A stretch of 60,421 nucleotides of DNA from Streptomyces coryli (GTDB lineage: Bacteria > Actinomycetota > Actinomycetes > Streptomycetales > Streptomycetaceae). Positions 27,091 through 39,584 of this stretch are shown here, one piece after another. The number at the start of each line of letters is the position of its first letter. Within the stretch, counting starts at the first letter, position 1. Below the pieces are notes generated by a model. That model saw nothing but the letters and a program-made list of their open reading frames with translations, did not search any database and was not told the DNA's origin. A program made the translations under genes and the position numbers. Where the stretch lies: positions 1-60,421 of the forward strand of contig NZ_JAAKZV010000021.1 in the NCBI RefSeq assembly GCF_011044975.1. Reading direction: 5' to 3'.

Positions 27091-27489
27091 TTACCAGACG
27101 TAGGCGAGGACTTCCCCACCCACGCCCTTCTTCTGTGCCTGCTGACCGGTGAGGAGACCGTGGGACGTGGAGATGATCGCCACGCCCAGGCCGCCCAGCA
27201 CGCGGGGCAGGTTGGTGGACTTTGCGTAGACCCGCAGACCCGGCTTCGAAATCCGCTTGATGCCGGCGATCGAGCGCTCACGGTTCGGGCCGAACTTCAG
27301 CTCGAGGATGAGGTTCTTGCCGACCTCGGCGTCCTCGGTGCGGTAGCCGGTGATGTAACCCTCCTGCTGGAGGATTTCCGCGATGTGCGACTTGATCTTG
27401 CTGTGCGGCATGGCGACGGTGTCGTGGTACGCCGAGTTAGCGTTCCGCAGACGAGTCAGCATGTCTGCGATCGGATCGGTCATGGTCAT
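27091..27489 (-). CDS. rpsH: 30S ribosomal protein S8 (uS8)
   Basis: Primary 16S-binding protein, 132 residues. It has [20 protein letters not shown] and ends [11 protein letters not shown], with [20 protein letters not shown] carrying the RNA-binding motif. In E. coli S8 represses the spc operon by binding the rplE mRNA; here the gap of 154 bp between rpsN and rpsH is unusually long and holds a hairpin around AGTAGTTC / GAACTACT. Confidence 0.98.
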   Translation of the reverse strand: MTMTDPIADMLTRLRNANSAYHDTVAMPHSKIKSHIAEILQQEGYITGYRTEDAEVGKNLILELKFGPNRERSIAGIKRISKPGLRVYAKSTNLPRVLGGLGVAIISTSHGLLTGQQAQKKGVGGEVLAYVW

Positions 27490-27643
27490 GTGATGGCCTT
27501 CGGCCTCTCTCGCCGCGGTTTCCTGATGCTCCGTCCCTCTCCCCTTACTCCTCTTATGACAAGAGAGAGGGGCGGGTGTGGTGCGGTGGACCTACGGCGT
27601 AGTAGTTCGGTCTTTGCCGAGAACTACTAGTAAGCGGTGATGC

Positions 27644-27829
27644 TTACCAGGAGCTCTTGGTCACGCCCGGCAGCTCGCCACGGTGCGCCATCTCACGGAG
27701 GCACACGCGGCACAGGCCGAACTTGCGGTACACGGAGTGCGGCCGGCCGCAGCGCTGGCAGCGCGTGTAGCCACGCACCCCAAACTTGGGCTTGCGGTTG
27801 GCCTTAGCGATCAGAGCCTTCTTCGCCAC
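27644..27829 (-). CDS. rpsN: 30S ribosomal protein S14, zinc-type (uS14)
   Basis: The 61-residue short form of S14. It starts [20 protein letters not shown] after a GTG and has Cys24, Cys27, Cys40 and Cys43 (RCQRCG and LCRVCL), the zinc site of the C+ type. GTG 27829 is the first base after rplE's stop by 2 bp. Longer open frame upstream overlaps rplE and is not coding. Confidence 0.97.
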   Translation of the reverse strand: MAKKALIAKANRKPKFGVRGYTRCQRCGRPHSVYRKFGLCRVCLREMAHRGELPGVTKSSW

Positions 27830-27831
27830 GG

Positions 27832-28392
27832 TCAGTTCTCCTTGAACGGGAAGCCGAGGTGACGAAGGAGAGCACGGCCCTCGTCGTCGTTGGACGCCGT
27901 GGTCACCACGGTGATGTCCATGCCCCGCGTCCGGTCGATCTTGTCCTGGTCGATCTCGTGGAACATGACCTGCTCCGTGAGACCGAAGGTGTAGTTGCCA
28001 CGGCCGTCGAACTGCTTCGGCGACAGACCGCGGAAGTCGCGGATGCGCGGCAGCGCGAGCGACAGCAGCCGGTCCAGGAACTCCCACATGCGGTCACCAC
28101 GGAGGGTGACGTGGGCGCCGATCGGCTGACCCTCACGCAGCTTGAACTGCGCGATGGACTTCCGGGCCTTGGTCACGGACGGCTTCTGGCCGGTGATCGT
28201 GGCGAGGTCCTTGATGGCACCGTCGATCAGCTTGGAGTCGCGGGCGGCGTCGCCCACACCCATGTTGACCACGATCTTGGTCAGGCCGGGAATCTGCATG
28301 ACGTTCTCGTACGAGAACTCGTCCTTCAGCTTGCCGGCGATCTCTTCGCGGTAGCGCTGCTTGAGCCGCGGCGCGTTGGTGGTGGCAGTCAT
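27832..28392 (-). CDS. rplE: 50S ribosomal protein L5 (uL5)
   Basis: Binds 5S rRNA and contacts P-site tRNA. The 186-residue protein has [37 protein letters not shown] and [20 protein letters not shown]. Its ATG overlaps the rplX stop by one base (TGATG). Confidence 0.98.
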   Translation of the reverse strand: MTATTNAPRLKQRYREEIAGKLKDEFSYENVMQIPGLTKIVVNMGVGDAARDSKLIDGAIKDLATITGQKPSVTKARKSIAQFKLREGQPIGAHVTLRGDRMWEFLDRLLSLALPRIRDFRGLSPKQFDGRGNYTFGLTEQVMFHEIDQDKIDRTRGMDITVVTTASNDDEGRALLRHLGFPFKEN

Positions 28393-28715
28393 CAGATGTC
28401 CTCACCCGTCCGCTTGGCAACGCGAACCTTGTTGCCTTCGTCGTCGAAGCGGTAGCCGACACGGGTCACGACCTTGTTCCCGTCCTTCTCCACGACCAGC
28501 TGGACGTTGGAGACGTGGATCGGGGCCTCGGTGGTGATGATGCCGCCGGTCTTCGAACCGCGGGCGGTCTGGCCGGCCTTGGTGTGCTTCTTGACCCGGT
28601 TGACACCCTCGACCAGGACGCGCTCATCGCTGGGGTAGGCCTGAATGACCTTGCCCTGCTTGCCGCGGTCCTTGCCGGTGATGACCTGAACCAGGTCGCC
28701 CTTCTTGATCTTCAT
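28392..28715 (-). CDS. rplX: 50S ribosomal protein L24 (uL24)
   Basis: An early assembly protein of the large subunit, 107 residues. It starts [20 protein letters not shown], the KOW motif, and has [20 protein letters not shown]. Only 2 bp separate it from rplN. Confidence 0.98.
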   Translation of the reverse strand: MKIKKGDLVQVITGKDRGKQGKVIQAYPSDERVLVEGVNRVKKHTKAGQTARGSKTGGIITTEAPIHVSNVQLVVEKDGNKVVTRVGYRFDDEGNKVRVAKRTGEDI

Positions 28716-28717
28716 GC

Positions 28718-29086
28718 TTACAGCACCTCCGGCGCGAGCGAGATGATCTTCATGAACTTCTTCTCGCGCAGCTCACGGCCGACCGGGCCGAAGATACGGG
28801 TGCCACGGGGGTCGCCGTCGTTCTTCAGAATGACGGCGGCGTTCTCGTCGAAGCGGATGTACGAACCGTCGGGACGCCGGCGCTCCTTCACGGCGCGCAC
28901 GATGACGGCCTTGACGATGTCGCCCTTCTTCACGTTGCCACCGGGGATCGCATCCTTGACGGTGGCGACGATGACGTCACCGATGCCCGCGTAGCGACGG
29001 CCGGAGCCACCGAGAACACGGATGCAAAGGATTTCCTTCGCACCGGTGTTGTCGGCGACCTTGAGCCGCGACTCCTGCTGGATCAC
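28718..29086 (-). CDS. rplN: 50S ribosomal protein L14 (uL14)
   Basis: Interface protein of the large subunit, 122 residues. It begins [20 protein letters not shown] after the initiator and has [20 protein letters not shown] and [20 protein letters not shown]. It opens the second part of the spc region after a 94-bp gap with two hairpins. Confidence 0.98.
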   Translation of the reverse strand: MIQQESRLKVADNTGAKEILCIRVLGGSGRRYAGIGDVIVATVKDAIPGGNVKKGDIVKAVIVRAVKERRRPDGSYIRFDENAAVILKNDGDPRGTRIFGPVGRELREKKFMKIISLAPEVL

Positions 29087-29115
29087 GTCTATCTCCTGGA
29101 TTGTCTGCCGGTTCC

Positions 29116-29178
29116 CGGCAGGGGTCTTGCGAACCCCTGCCGAGCCTGGCGGAACGAACCTGAGGGAATGCCCTCAGG
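29116..29178 (-). terminator. Two hairpins between rpsQ and rplN
   Basis: The first met after rpsQ is CCTGAGGG / CCCTCAGG with a four-base loop (29159-29178), two bases past the rpsQ stop. The second is CGGCAGGGGT / ACCCCTGCCG with a seven-base loop (29116-29142). They mark the S10-to-spc boundary and may allow separate control, perhaps partial termination. I found no clear promoter in the remaining bases. Confidence 0.65.
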
Positions 29179-29180
29179 AA

Positions 29181-29468
29181 TTACTTGGCCTTCTCGAGGA
29201 TCTCGACGACGCGCCAGCGCTTCGTCGCGGACAGCGGCCGGGTCTCCATGATGAGGACACGGTCGCCGACACCCGCGGCGTTCTGCTCGTCGTGCGCCTT
29301 GAGCTTGTTGGTACGGCGGATGACCTTGCCGTACAGCGCGTGCTTCACCCGGTCCTCAACGGCGACGACGACGGTCTTGTCCATCTTGTCGCTGACGACC
29401 AGACCCTCGCGGGTCTTGCGGAAGCCACGGGCCTCGGTCTTCTCTGCAGTCACATTCGTCTCGCTCAT
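29181..29468 (-). CDS. rpsQ: 30S ribosomal protein S17 (uS17)
   Basis: Primary 16S-binding OB-fold protein. It is 95 residues, with [20 protein letters not shown] and [19 protein letters not shown]. The last gene of the S10 cluster; its ATG overlaps the rpmC stop by one base (TGATG). Confidence 0.98.
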   Translation of the reverse strand: MSETNVTAEKTEARGFRKTREGLVVSDKMDKTVVVAVEDRVKHALYGKVIRRTNKLKAHDEQNAAGVGDRVLIMETRPLSATKRWRVVEILEKAK

Positions 29469-29692
29469 CAGGCGCTCTCCACCGTCTCGATGCCCAGCTC
29501 ACGCTCGCGCATCAGGGTGTAGATCCGGGCGATGTCCTTACGGACCGCCTTCAGACGGCCGTGGTTCTCCAGCTGCCCGGTCGCCGCCTGGAAGCGGAGG
29601 TTGAACAGCTCTTCTTTGGCCTCACGCAGCTTGCCGACGAGGTCCTCGTCGTTCAGCTGGCGCAGCTCGCTCGGCTTCGTGCCGGCAGCCAT
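29468..29692 (-). CDS. rpmC: 50S ribosomal protein L29 (uL29)
   Basis: Exit-tunnel rim protein, near the site for trigger factor and SRP. It is 74 residues, two helices: [20 protein letters not shown] and [19 protein letters not shown]. Its ATG overlaps the rplP stop by one base (TAATG). Confidence 0.98.
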   Translation of the reverse strand: MAAGTKPSELRQLNDEDLVGKLREAKEELFNLRFQAATGQLENHGRLKAVRKDIARIYTLMRERELGIETVESA

Positions 29693-30111
29693 TACGACTC
29701 ACCGCCTTCGCGCCGCACGATGCGGCACTTCATCGGAAGCTTGTGAGCAGCGCGGGTGAGCGCCTCACGCGCAGTCTTCTCATTCGGGTAGGACAGCTCG
29801 AACATCACGCGTCCGGGCTTAACGTTCGCAACCCACCACTCCGGCGAACCCTTACCGGAACCCATGCGGGTCTCAGCAGGCTTCTTCGTCAGCGGACGGT
29901 CCGGGTAGATGTTGATCCACACCTTGCCGCCACGCTTGATGTGACGCGTCATGGCGATACGAGCTGCCTCGATCTGCCGGTTCGTCACGTACGCCGGGGT
30001 CAGGGCCTGGATGCCGTACTCGCCGAAAGCGAGCTCGGTGCCACCCTTGGCCATGCCCGAGCGTCCCGGGTGGTGCTGCTTGCGGTGCTTGACCCGCCTA
30101 GGGATCAGCAT
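29692..30111 (-). CDS. rplP: 50S ribosomal protein L16 (uL16)
   Basis: Positions A-site tRNA and is needed for late assembly. The 139-residue protein starts [20 protein letters not shown] and has [20 protein letters not shown] and [13 protein letters not shown]. It follows rpsC by 5 bp. Confidence 0.98.
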   Translation of the reverse strand: MLIPRRVKHRKQHHPGRSGMAKGGTELAFGEYGIQALTPAYVTNRQIEAARIAMTRHIKRGGKVWINIYPDRPLTKKPAETRMGSGKGSPEWWVANVKPGRVMFELSYPNEKTAREALTRAAHKLPMKCRIVRREGGES

Positions 30112-30116
30112 GTCGG

Positions 30117-30968
30117 TCAGGCCTCCGTTCCGGTGCTCTCAGCAGCGGGAGCGGCGGCGGGAGCCTCGGCCTTGGGGGCCTCGGCAGCCGGAGCCGACTG
30201 CTGCTGCGGACGACGGCCACCACCGCGGCCACCACGCTCGCCGCCCCGGCCGCCACCGCGGCCGCCCGGACGGTCGTTGCCGCCACCGCGCGCCGGGCGG
30301 TTACCCGCACGGGCGGCAGCGTTCTCAGCGCGGACCTCGGCGATGTTCTTCACGTCGCCCTTGTAGATCCAGACCTTCACACCGATGCGGCCGAAGGTCG
30401 TACGGGCCTCGAAGAAGCCGTAGTCGACGTTCGCGCGGAGCGTGTGCAGGGGCACACGGCCCTCGCGGTAGAACTCCGAGCGCGACATCTCGGCACCGCC
30501 GAGACGCCCGCCGCACTGGATCTTGATGCCCTTGGCGCCGGCCTTCATGGCGGACTGCATGCTCTTGCGCATGGCCCGACGGAAGGAGACGCGGGAGGAG
30601 AGCTGCTCGGCGACGGCCTGCGCGACGAGCTGAGCATCGGTCTCGGGGTTCTTCACCTCGAGGATGTTCAGCTGCACCTGCTTGCCGGTGAGCTTCTCCA
30701 GCTCGCCACGGATACGGTCGGCCTCCGCACCACGGCGGCCGATGACGATGCCCGGCCGGGCGGTGTGGATGTCCACGCGGACGCGGTCACGGGTGCGCTC
30801 GATCTCCACCTTCGAGATGCCGGCGCGCTCCATGCCCTTCGTCATCATGCGACGAATGGCGACGTCTTCCTTGACGTAGTCCTTGTACAGCTTGTCGGCG
30901 TACCAACGCGACTTGAAGTCGGTGGTGACACCCAGCCGGAACCCGTGCGGGTTTACCTTCTGGCCCAT
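30117..30968 (-). CDS. rpsC: 30S ribosomal protein S3 (uS3) with RG-rich tail
   Basis: Small-subunit protein forming part of the mRNA entry channel. Residues 1 to about 215 match S3 ([20 protein letters not shown], the KH-type [20 protein letters not shown], and [20 protein letters not shown]). About 65 further residues form an arginine/glycine-rich then Pro/Ala/Glu-rich tail, common in streptomycetes. The ATG overlaps the rplV stop by one base (TAATG). Confidence 0.98.
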   Translation of the reverse strand: MGQKVNPHGFRLGVTTDFKSRWYADKLYKDYVKEDVAIRRMMTKGMERAGISKVEIERTRDRVRVDIHTARPGIVIGRRGAEADRIRGELEKLTGKQVQLNILEVKNPETDAQLVAQAVAEQLSSRVSFRRAMRKSMQSAMKAGAKGIKIQCGGRLGGAEMSRSEFYREGRVPLHTLRANVDYGFFEARTTFGRIGVKVWIYKGDVKNIAEVRAENAAARAGNRPARGGGNDRPGGRGGGRGGERGGRGGGRRPQQQSAPAAEAPKAEAPAAAPAAESTGTEA

Positions 30969-31315
30969 TACCGGGTTCCTTCCTTGCTGCCGAGAACCAC
31001 GGTGATGTGGCTGGTGCGCTTACGGATCCGGTAGGCCCGGCCCTGGGCACGCGGACGGAACCGCTTCAGGGTCGGACCCTCGTCGACGTAGGCCTCCTTG
31101 ATGAAGAGGTCGTCGACGTCGGTCATCTCGTAGTTGTGGGCGGCGTTGGCAATGGCGCTGTCCAGCACCTTGCCGACAGGCTCACTCGCGGCCTGCGGGG
31201 CGAAACGCAGGACGGCCTGAGCCTCCGTGGCATCCATGCCACGGATAAGGTCCACCACCCGGCGGGCCTTCATGGGCGTGACGCGGATGTACCGCGCCCG
31301 TGCCATGGCTTCCAT
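30968..31315 (-). CDS. rplV: 50S ribosomal protein L22 (uL22)
   Basis: Lines the exit tunnel. I start it at ATG 31315 (115 residues, beginning [20 protein letters not shown]) because AAGGGA lies five bases before it and streptomycete L22 begins this way. The frame is open to 31420, with another ATG at 31339. The conserved beta-hairpin region is [18 protein letters not shown]. Confidence 0.97.
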   Translation of the reverse strand: MEAMARARYIRVTPMKARRVVDLIRGMDATEAQAVLRFAPQAASEPVGKVLDSAIANAAHNYEMTDVDDLFIKEAYVDEGPTLKRFRPRAQGRAYRIRKRTSHITVVLGSKEGTR

Positions 31316-31358
31316 GGTTGTCCCTTCGGAATTAGTCATAGTCTTCGCACCCCGCTCG

Positions 31359-31640
31359 TCAGCGACGCTTCGACTTGCGGTCGTCCTTGACGTGGCCGCG
31401 GAAGGTGCGGGTCGGCGCAAACTCGCCGAGCTTGTGGCCGACCATCGACTCAGTGACGAACACCGGGACGTGCTTACGGCCGTCGTGCACCGCGATGGTG
31501 TGACCCAGCATCGCCGGGACGATCATCGAGCGGCGGGACCAGGTCTTGATGACGTTCTTGGTGCCTGCATCGTTCTGAACGTCCACCTTCTTGGAAAGGT
31601 GGTCGTCGACGAAGGGCCCCTTCTTGAGACTGCGCGGCAT
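31359..31640 (-). CDS. rpsS: 30S ribosomal protein S19 (uS19)
   Basis: Head protein contacting A-site tRNA. It is 93 residues, starting [20 protein letters not shown] and including [19 protein letters not shown]. It is between rplB and rplV, in standard order. Confidence 0.98.
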   Translation of the reverse strand: MPRSLKKGPFVDDHLSKKVDVQNDAGTKNVIKTWSRRSMIVPAMLGHTIAVHDGRKHVPVFVTESMVGHKLGEFAPTRTFRGHVKDDRKSKRR

Positions 31641-31652
31641 CTAAACCCGCTC

Positions 31653-32489
31653 CTAGCGCTTCTTGTTCGTCTTGCGGCGGCGGACGATGTACTTGTTGCT
31701 CGCCTTCTTCGGCGAACGCGTACGACCTTCCTTCTGACCCCAGGGGGACACCGGGTGGCGACCACCCGAGGTCCGGCCCTCGCCACCACCGTGGGGGTGG
31801 TCGACCGGGTTCATGACGACACCACGCACGGTCGGGCGGACGCCCTTCCAGCGCATACGGCCGGCCTTACCCCAGTTGATGTTCGACTGCTCGGCGTTGC
31901 CGACCTCGCCAACGGTGGCGCGGCAGCGGACGTCGACCAGGCGGATCTCACCGGACGGCATACGCAGGTGGGCCATCTGGCCCTCCTTCGCCAGCAGCTG
32001 CACGGAGGCACCCGCGGAGCGGGCGAACTTCGCGCCGCCGCCGGGCCGCAGCTCGATGGCGTGGATGGTCGTACCCACCGGGATGTTGCGCAGCTGCAGG
32101 TTGTTGCCCGGCTTGATGTCGGCCCCAGGGCCGTTCTCGACGCGGGCACCCTGCGACAGCCCGGCCGGAGCCAGGATGTAGCGCTTCTCGCCGTCTGCGT
32201 AGTGCAGCAGCGCGATGCGCGCGGTGCGGTTCGGGTCGTACTCGATGTGCGCGACCTTGGCCGGCACGCCGTCCTTGTCGTGCCGACGGAAGTCGATCAC
32301 GCGGTAGGCGCGCTTGTGGCCACCGCCCTGGTGGCGGGCAGTCACACGACCGGCGTTGTTACGGCCGCCCTTGCTGTGCAGCGGGCGAACCAGCGACTTC
32401 TCCGGCGTGGACCGCGTGACCTCGACGAAGTCGGCGACCGAAGAGCCACGACGGCCCGGGGTCGTCGGCTTGTACTTGCGGATTCCCAT
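31653..32489 (-). CDS. rplB: 50S ribosomal protein L2 (uL2)
   Basis: Large-subunit protein near the peptidyl transferase centre, required for subunit association. The 278-residue protein has [33 protein letters not shown], and the conserved [19 protein letters not shown] carrying the functional histidine. It follows rplW by 39 bp. Confidence 0.99.
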   Translation of the reverse strand: MGIRKYKPTTPGRRGSSVADFVEVTRSTPEKSLVRPLHSKGGRNNAGRVTARHQGGGHKRAYRVIDFRRHDKDGVPAKVAHIEYDPNRTARIALLHYADGEKRYILAPAGLSQGARVENGPGADIKPGNNLQLRNIPVGTTIHAIELRPGGGAKFARSAGASVQLLAKEGQMAHLRMPSGEIRLVDVRCRATVGEVGNAEQSNINWGKAGRMRWKGVRPTVRGVVMNPVDHPHGGGEGRTSGGRHPVSPWGQKEGRTRSPKKASNKYIVRRRKTNKKR

Positions 32490-32528
32490 TTCTCAGTCCT
32501 CGTCCGTATCCGGACGATCCCGTCTCCG

Positions 32529-32948
32529 TTAGGAGACCGGACCGCCGAAGATGTCGATGCGGTCGCCTTCAGCGAGGGTCACGATGGCGCGCTTGGTGTC
32601 CGCGCGCTTCCCGAAACCGGTGCGGGTGCGCTTGCGCTTGCCCTGCCGGTTGATCGTGTTGACCCCGGTGACCTTGACCGTGAAGACCGTCTCGACGGCC
32701 TGCTTGATCTGGGTCTTGTTCGCACGCGGGTCGACGATGAACGTGTACTTGTTGTCGTCGAGCAGCGCGTAGCTCTTCTCCGAGACGACCGGCTTGAGCA
32801 GCACGTCACGGAGATCCGTGAAGGACTTGCTCAGCGGGGTCTCGACGGTGACCTTGCCGTCCGCGGCGTGCCGCGCGGCCTTGGCCTTACGAGCAGCCTT
32901 GGCGGCCTTGGCGGCCTTCGAGGCGATGCTCGGGTGACGCGTAGCCAT
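32529..32948 (-). CDS. rplW: 50S ribosomal protein L23 (uL23)
   Basis: Docking site for trigger factor and SRP at the tunnel exit. The conserved domain (about residues 48-139) has [20 protein letters not shown], followed by [17 protein letters not shown]. The first 45 residues are an Ala/Lys-rich extension ([20 protein letters not shown]), longer than in E. coli. ATG overlaps the rplD stop by one base (TGATG). Confidence 0.97.
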   Translation of the reverse strand: MATRHPSIASKAAKAAKAARKAKAARHAADGKVTVETPLSKSFTDLRDVLLKPVVSEKSYALLDDNKYTFIVDPRANKTQIKQAVETVFTVKVTGVNTINRQGKRKRTRTGFGKRADTKRAIVTLAEGDRIDIFGGPVS

Positions 32949-33625
32949 CAGGCCTCGCTCCCTTCGAGCTCGCTCTCGCTCGCGACAGCCTTGCCGGCCT
33001 TGGCCGGACCGGTCACGAAGGACTCGAAGGCGGCCTGAGTGAAGACCACGTCGTCGGAGACGAGCACGTCGTAGGTGTTCAGCTGACCCGGCTCCAGGAT
33101 GTGCACCTGGGGCAGGTTGCGGGCGGAGAACACCGCGGCCTCGTCGGCCCGGTCCACGACCAGGAGCACGTTCTTGCGCTCGCTGACCTTGGCCAGCAGG
33201 GCCTTGGCGGCCTTGGTGGACGGCGTCTCACCCTCGACCACGCCGGTGACGACGTGGATGCGGTTGTTGCGGGCCCGGTCGGTGAGGGCGGCGCGCAGGG
33301 CGGCGGCCTTCATCTTCTTGGGCGTCCGCTGCGAGTAGTCGCGCGGCACGGGACCGTGCACGACGCCACCACCGGCGAACTGCGGAGCGCGGGTCGAGCC
33401 CTGGCGGGCGCGGCCGGTGCCCTTCTGGCGGTACGGCTTCTTGCCACCGCCGCGGACCTCGCCGCGCGTCTTCGTCTTGTGCGTGCCCTGGCGGGCAGCG
33501 GCCAGCTGGGCGACGACGACCTGGTGGATCAGCGGGATGCTGACCTTGGCGTCGAAGATCTCCGCGGGGAGCTCGACGCTACCGGTCTTGTCGCCGGCCG
33601 GCGAAAGAATGTCAATGGTGCTCAT
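32948..33625 (-). CDS. rplD: 50S ribosomal protein L4 (uL4)
   Basis: Exit-tunnel protein of 225 residues. It has [20 protein letters not shown] in the tunnel loop, [20 protein letters not shown] and [15 protein letters not shown]. In E. coli L4 represses the S10 operon by binding its leader; whether it does so here is unknown. It follows rplC by 8 bp. Confidence 0.98.
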   Translation of the reverse strand: MSTIDILSPAGDKTGSVELPAEIFDAKVSIPLIHQVVVAQLAAARQGTHKTKTRGEVRGGGKKPYRQKGTGRARQGSTRAPQFAGGGVVHGPVPRDYSQRTPKKMKAAALRAALTDRARNNRIHVVTGVVEGETPSTKAAKALLAKVSERKNVLLVVDRADEAAVFSARNLPQVHILEPGQLNTYDVLVSDDVVFTQAAFESFVTGPAKAGKAVASESELEGSEA

Positions 33626-33633
33626 CGGTTACC

Positions 33634-34278
33634 TCAGGCCCCCTTGGCCGCGGTACGGACCAGGACGAGGCCGCCGTTCGGACCGGGAACCGCGCCCTTG
33701 ATGAGCAGCAGACCCTTCTCCGCGTCAACGGCGTGGACGGTCAGGTTCTGGGTGGTCACGCGCTCGTTGCCCATCCGGCCGGCCATGCGCATGCCCTTGA
33801 AGACACGACCCGGGGTGGCGCAGCCACCGATCGAGCCGGGCTTGCGGTGCACGCGGTGGGCACCGTGGGATGCCTTGCCGCCGTGGAAGCCGTGGCGCTT
33901 CATGACGCCGGCGAAGCCCTTGCCCTTGCTCTTGCCGGTGACGTCGACCTTGACGCCGCCCTCGAAGGTCTCCGCGGTGAGCTCCTGGCCGAGGGTGTAC
34001 TCGGAGGAGTCCGGGGTGCGGACCTCGACGAGGTGGCGGCGGGGGGTGACGTCGGCCTTGGCGAAGTGGCCCTTGAGGGGCTTGTTCACCTTGCGCGGGT
34101 CAATTTCGCCGAACGCGATCTGGACGGAGTCGTAACCGTCCTGGTCGTTGGTGCGGACCTGGGTAACAACGCAGGGCCCGGCCTTGACGACGGTCACCGG
34201 AACGATGCGGTTGTTCTCGTCCCAGACCTGCGTCATGCCGAGCTTCTCGCCCAGGAGGCCCTTGATCTGCTTAGCCAT
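33634..34278 (-). CDS. rplC: 50S ribosomal protein L3 (uL3)
   Basis: Primary 23S-binding protein reaching the peptidyl transferase centre. The 214-residue protein has [40 protein letters not shown] and [20 protein letters not shown]. It follows rpsJ by 18 bp. Confidence 0.98.
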   Translation of the reverse strand: MAKQIKGLLGEKLGMTQVWDENNRIVPVTVVKAGPCVVTQVRTNDQDGYDSVQIAFGEIDPRKVNKPLKGHFAKADVTPRRHLVEVRTPDSSEYTLGQELTAETFEGGVKVDVTGKSKGKGFAGVMKRHGFHGGKASHGAHRVHRKPGSIGGCATPGRVFKGMRMAGRMGNERVTTQNLTVHAVDAEKGLLLIKGAVPGPNGGLVLVRTAAKGA

Positions 34279-34296
34279 CTCTCAGATCACCGGCCT

Positions 34297-34605
34297 TCAG
34301 AGCTTGATCTCGATGTCGACACCGGCCGGGAGGTCGAGTCGCATCAGAGAGTCAACGGTCTTGGGGGTCGGGTCGAGGATGTCGATGAGGCGCTTGTGCG
34401 TGCGCATCTCGAAGTGCTCGCGAGCATCCTTGTACTTGTGCGGCGACTTGATGACGCAGTACACGTTCTTCTCAGTGGGCAGCGGCACCGGGCCCGCGAC
34501 CGACGCACCAGTACGCGTCACCGTCTCGACGATCTTCTTCGCCGAGGAGTCGATGACCTCGTGGTCGTAGGCCTTGAGCCGGATGCGGATCTTCTGTCCC
34601 GCCAT
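34297..34605 (-). CDS. rpsJ: 30S ribosomal protein S10 (uS10, NusE)
   Basis: A 102-residue protein that works in the ribosome and, with NusB and NusG, in antitermination. It starts [20 protein letters not shown] and has [20 protein letters not shown]. It is the first gene of the S10 cluster and is preceded by a leader of about 250 bases with several hairpins and the element shared with the str operon. Confidence 0.98.
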   Translation of the reverse strand: MAGQKIRIRLKAYDHEVIDSSAKKIVETVTRTGASVAGPVPLPTEKNVYCVIKSPHKYKDAREHFEMRTHKRLIDILDPTPKTVDSLMRLDLPAGVDIEIKL

Positions 34606-34650
34606 GGCTTCTCAGCAGTCCTGTTCTCTCATTACGCTCTGGCTTCCCCT

Positions 34651-34678
34651 CCGACCCACGCGGTCGGGCGTGTCGCAA
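34651..34678 (-). promoter_or_regulatory. 28-bp leader element, S10 copy
   Basis: On the minus strand this reads TTGCGACACGCCCGACC then GCGTGGGTCGG. The last 17 bases form a dyad CCGACC / GGTCGG with a five-base loop. It ends 45 bases before the rpsJ start. The str operon leader carries the same sequence with one mismatch at 39411-39438. Confidence 0.85.
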
Positions 34679-34864
34679 CCCTTCCCGCAATAAGCTGCGG
34701 AATTTTCCTGCTGGAGGGAGTGCCGTGGCTGGCGCCCCGCATACGCTTCCCGGAAGATTCCCGTACTTCCGTCCCTGATGAGGGACGACGAATACCTGGG
34801 ACTCGCTTCCAGTCCTCCCGGCGGGAGGCGCGCAGCATCGGCTACACAACCGAGCAACCCCGAC

Positions 34865-34895
34865 AGTCTGCCATATCAGGACGGGCCGACGCCAA
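34865..34895 (-). promoter_or_regulatory. Weak candidate promoter of the S10 operon
   Basis: Minus strand TTGGCG followed after 19 bases by CAGACT. The spacing is long and the boxes only partly match the vegetative consensus. It is the best candidate I see in the gap and would give a leader of about 250 bases. Confidence 0.3.
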
Positions 34896-34924
34896 TCGAG
34901 GCCGGGGCCCCCTAAACGCCCCCG

Positions 34925-34970
34925 GAAAAACGTGAGCGGCCTCACCCCGAAACGGGGTGAGGCCGCTCAC
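34925..34970 (-). terminator. Strong terminator of the str operon after tuf
   Basis: An exact 18-bp stem, GTGAGCGGCCTCACCCCG against CGGGGTGAGGCCGCTCAC, has a three-base loop and on the minus strand is followed by GTTTTT. It lies 16 bp past the tuf stop. It is the best intrinsic terminator in the window and separates str from S10. Confidence 0.95.
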
Positions 34971-34986
34971 AGAGCGATTGCTCAGG

Positions 34987-36180
<1,194 letters not shown>

Positions 36181-36341
36181 GGGATCCTCCTGTGGAGTGG
36201 TTCTGTACGCCTTTACTCATCGGCGCCAGGTGAACTTTTGCTTGGGGCCGGCCGCGGGGGCCCCGCCGCATCCCCTCTGGCATGAGACCGGAGGATATGC
36301 GACGGGATGCCCCGTAAGCCCTTTGTGCTACAGCCTACGGG

Positions 36342-38465
<2,124 letters not shown>

Positions 38466-38503
38466 GTTGGCTCAGTCTTCTCTCTCGTTAACGGGGGTGT
38501 CGA

Positions 38504-38974
38504 CTACCAGCGGTAGTGCGCGAACGCCTTGTTCGCCTCGGCCATCTTGTGGGTGTCCTCGCGTCGCTTGACGGAGGCGCCCAGGCCGTTCGAGGCGTCC
38601 AGCAGTTCGTTCATGAGCCGCTCGGTCATGGTCTTCTCGCGACGGGCGCGCGAGTAGCCCACGAGCCAGCGCAGCGCCAGCGTGGAGGAGCGGCCGGGCT
38701 TGACCTCGACCGGGACCTGGTAGGTCGCGCCACCGACACGGCGGGACTTGACCTCGATGGCCGGCTTGACGTTCTCGAGGGCGCGCTTGAGGGTGATGAC
38801 CGGGTCGTTGCCGGTCTTCTCGCGCAGGCCTTCCATGGCGCCGTACACGATGCGCTCAGCGGTGGAGCGCTTGCCGTGCAGGAGCACCTTGTTGATGAGG
38901 GACGTCACCAGAGGAGAGCTGTAGACCGGGTCGATGATGACCGGGCGCTTCGGGGCGGGGCCCTTACGAGGCAT
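38504..38974 (-). CDS. rpsG: 30S ribosomal protein S7 (uS7)
   Basis: Primary 16S-binding protein of the head, at the E site. It is 156 residues: [40 protein letters not shown] and the [18 protein letters not shown] motif. In E. coli S7 binds the rpsL-rpsG spacer to repress the operon, but here that spacer is only 2 bp, so the same mechanism is not possible in that form. Confidence 0.98.
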   Translation of the reverse strand: MPRKGPAPKRPVIIDPVYSSPLVTSLINKVLLHGKRSTAERIVYGAMEGLREKTGNDPVITLKRALENVKPAIEVKSRRVGGATYQVPVEVKPGRSSTLALRWLVGYSRARREKTMTERLMNELLDASNGLGASVKRREDTHKMAEANKAFAHYRW

Positions 38975-38976
38975 GC

Positions 38977-39348
38977 TTACTTCTCCTTCTTGGCGCCGTA
39001 GCGGCTGCGAGCCTGCTTACGGTTCTTGACGCCCTGCGTGTCCAGGGAACCGCGGATGATCTTGTAACGAACACCCGGCAGGTCCTTCACTCGGCCACCA
39101 CGCACGAGCACGATGGAGTGCTCCTGCAGGTTGTGGCCCTCACCCGGGATGTAAGCGGTGACCTCGATGCCGGAGGTCAGGCGAACACGCGCGACCTTCC
39201 GCAGCGCCGAGTTCGGCTTCTTCGGGGTGGTGGTGAAGACACGCGTGCAGACGCCGCGGCGCTGGGGGGAACCCTCGAGCGCGGGCGTCTTGTTCTTCTC
39301 GACCTTGTCCTGCCGGCCCTTACGGACCAGCTGCTGGATCGTAGGCAC
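38977..39348 (-). CDS. rpsL: 30S ribosomal protein S12 (uS12)
   Basis: Decoding-centre protein, 123 residues, started by GTG with GGAGAAGTA just before. [19 protein letters not shown] opens it. The streptomycin-critical residues are wild type: Lys43 in [12 protein letters not shown] and Lys88 in [12 protein letters not shown]. It is first of the str operon. Confidence 0.98.
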   Translation of the reverse strand: MPTIQQLVRKGRQDKVEKNKTPALEGSPQRRGVCTRVFTTTPKKPNSALRKVARVRLTSGIEVTAYIPGEGHNLQEHSIVLVRGGRVKDLPGVRYKIIRGSLDTQGVKNRKQARSRYGAKKEK

Positions 39349-39410
39349 TACTTCTCCGGTTTCTGTGTGCCGATCTCGATACTTCTAACCTGGGGTTCCT
39401 GCGACGGTCC

Positions 39411-39438
39411 CCGACCCACGCGGTCGGGTGTGTCGCAA
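39411..39438 (-). promoter_or_regulatory. 28-bp leader element, str copy
   Basis: Minus strand TTGCGACACACCCGACC then GCGTGGGTCGG, with the dyad CCGACC / GGTCGG. It ends 62 bases before the rpsL start and lies about 100 bases after the predicted transcription start. It differs from the S10 copy (34651-34678) at one base. A GC-rich hairpin, roughly CCCGCTGCG..CGCGCGGG, precedes it, as a different hairpin precedes the S10 copy. Confidence 0.85.
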
Positions 39439-39547
39439 GCCCTGGAAATCTCCCGCGCGATTTGCTTCGCAGCGGGGGAATGTGCTCCAGCGTGGCGGAG
39501 ACTTCCGCGCACACGGGAACCCGGGGACACCCCAGGCACAAGGTCAG

Positions 39548-39576
39548 AGCCTACCTATAGCATTCGCTCCGGTCAA
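39548..39576 (-). promoter_or_regulatory. Promoter of the str operon
   Basis: Minus strand TTGACC and TAGGCT are separated by exactly 17 bases, a close match to the streptomycete vegetative consensus (TTGACR, TAGRRT). Transcription would start near 39541, giving a leader of about 190 bases that includes the shared element. Confidence 0.75.
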
Positions 39577-39584
39577 AACAAGCC

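Larger units (their letters stand above)
34606..34924 (-). promoter_or_regulatory. S10 operon leader region
   Basis: This gap of 319 bp (381 bp to the tuf stop) has no gene. On the minus strand it holds a weak promoter candidate at 34865-34895, hairpins GTCCCT-gatg-AGGGAC (34771-34786) and CTTCCCGGAAG (34746-34756), then CCGCA / TGCGG near 34690 followed by the shared 28-bp element, then GGACTG-rich sequence before rpsJ. It looks like a structured 5' untranslated region. Confidence 0.6.

Noticed and set aside
29951-30526. Plus-strand frames within rpsC giving Arg/Pro-rich proteins
   Set aside because: Shadow frames of the RG-rich S3 tail with no ribosome binding site or similarity.
38974-38977. 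S7 repressor site between rpsL and rpsG
   Set aside because: The spacer is 2 bp, too short for the structured site known from E. coli.
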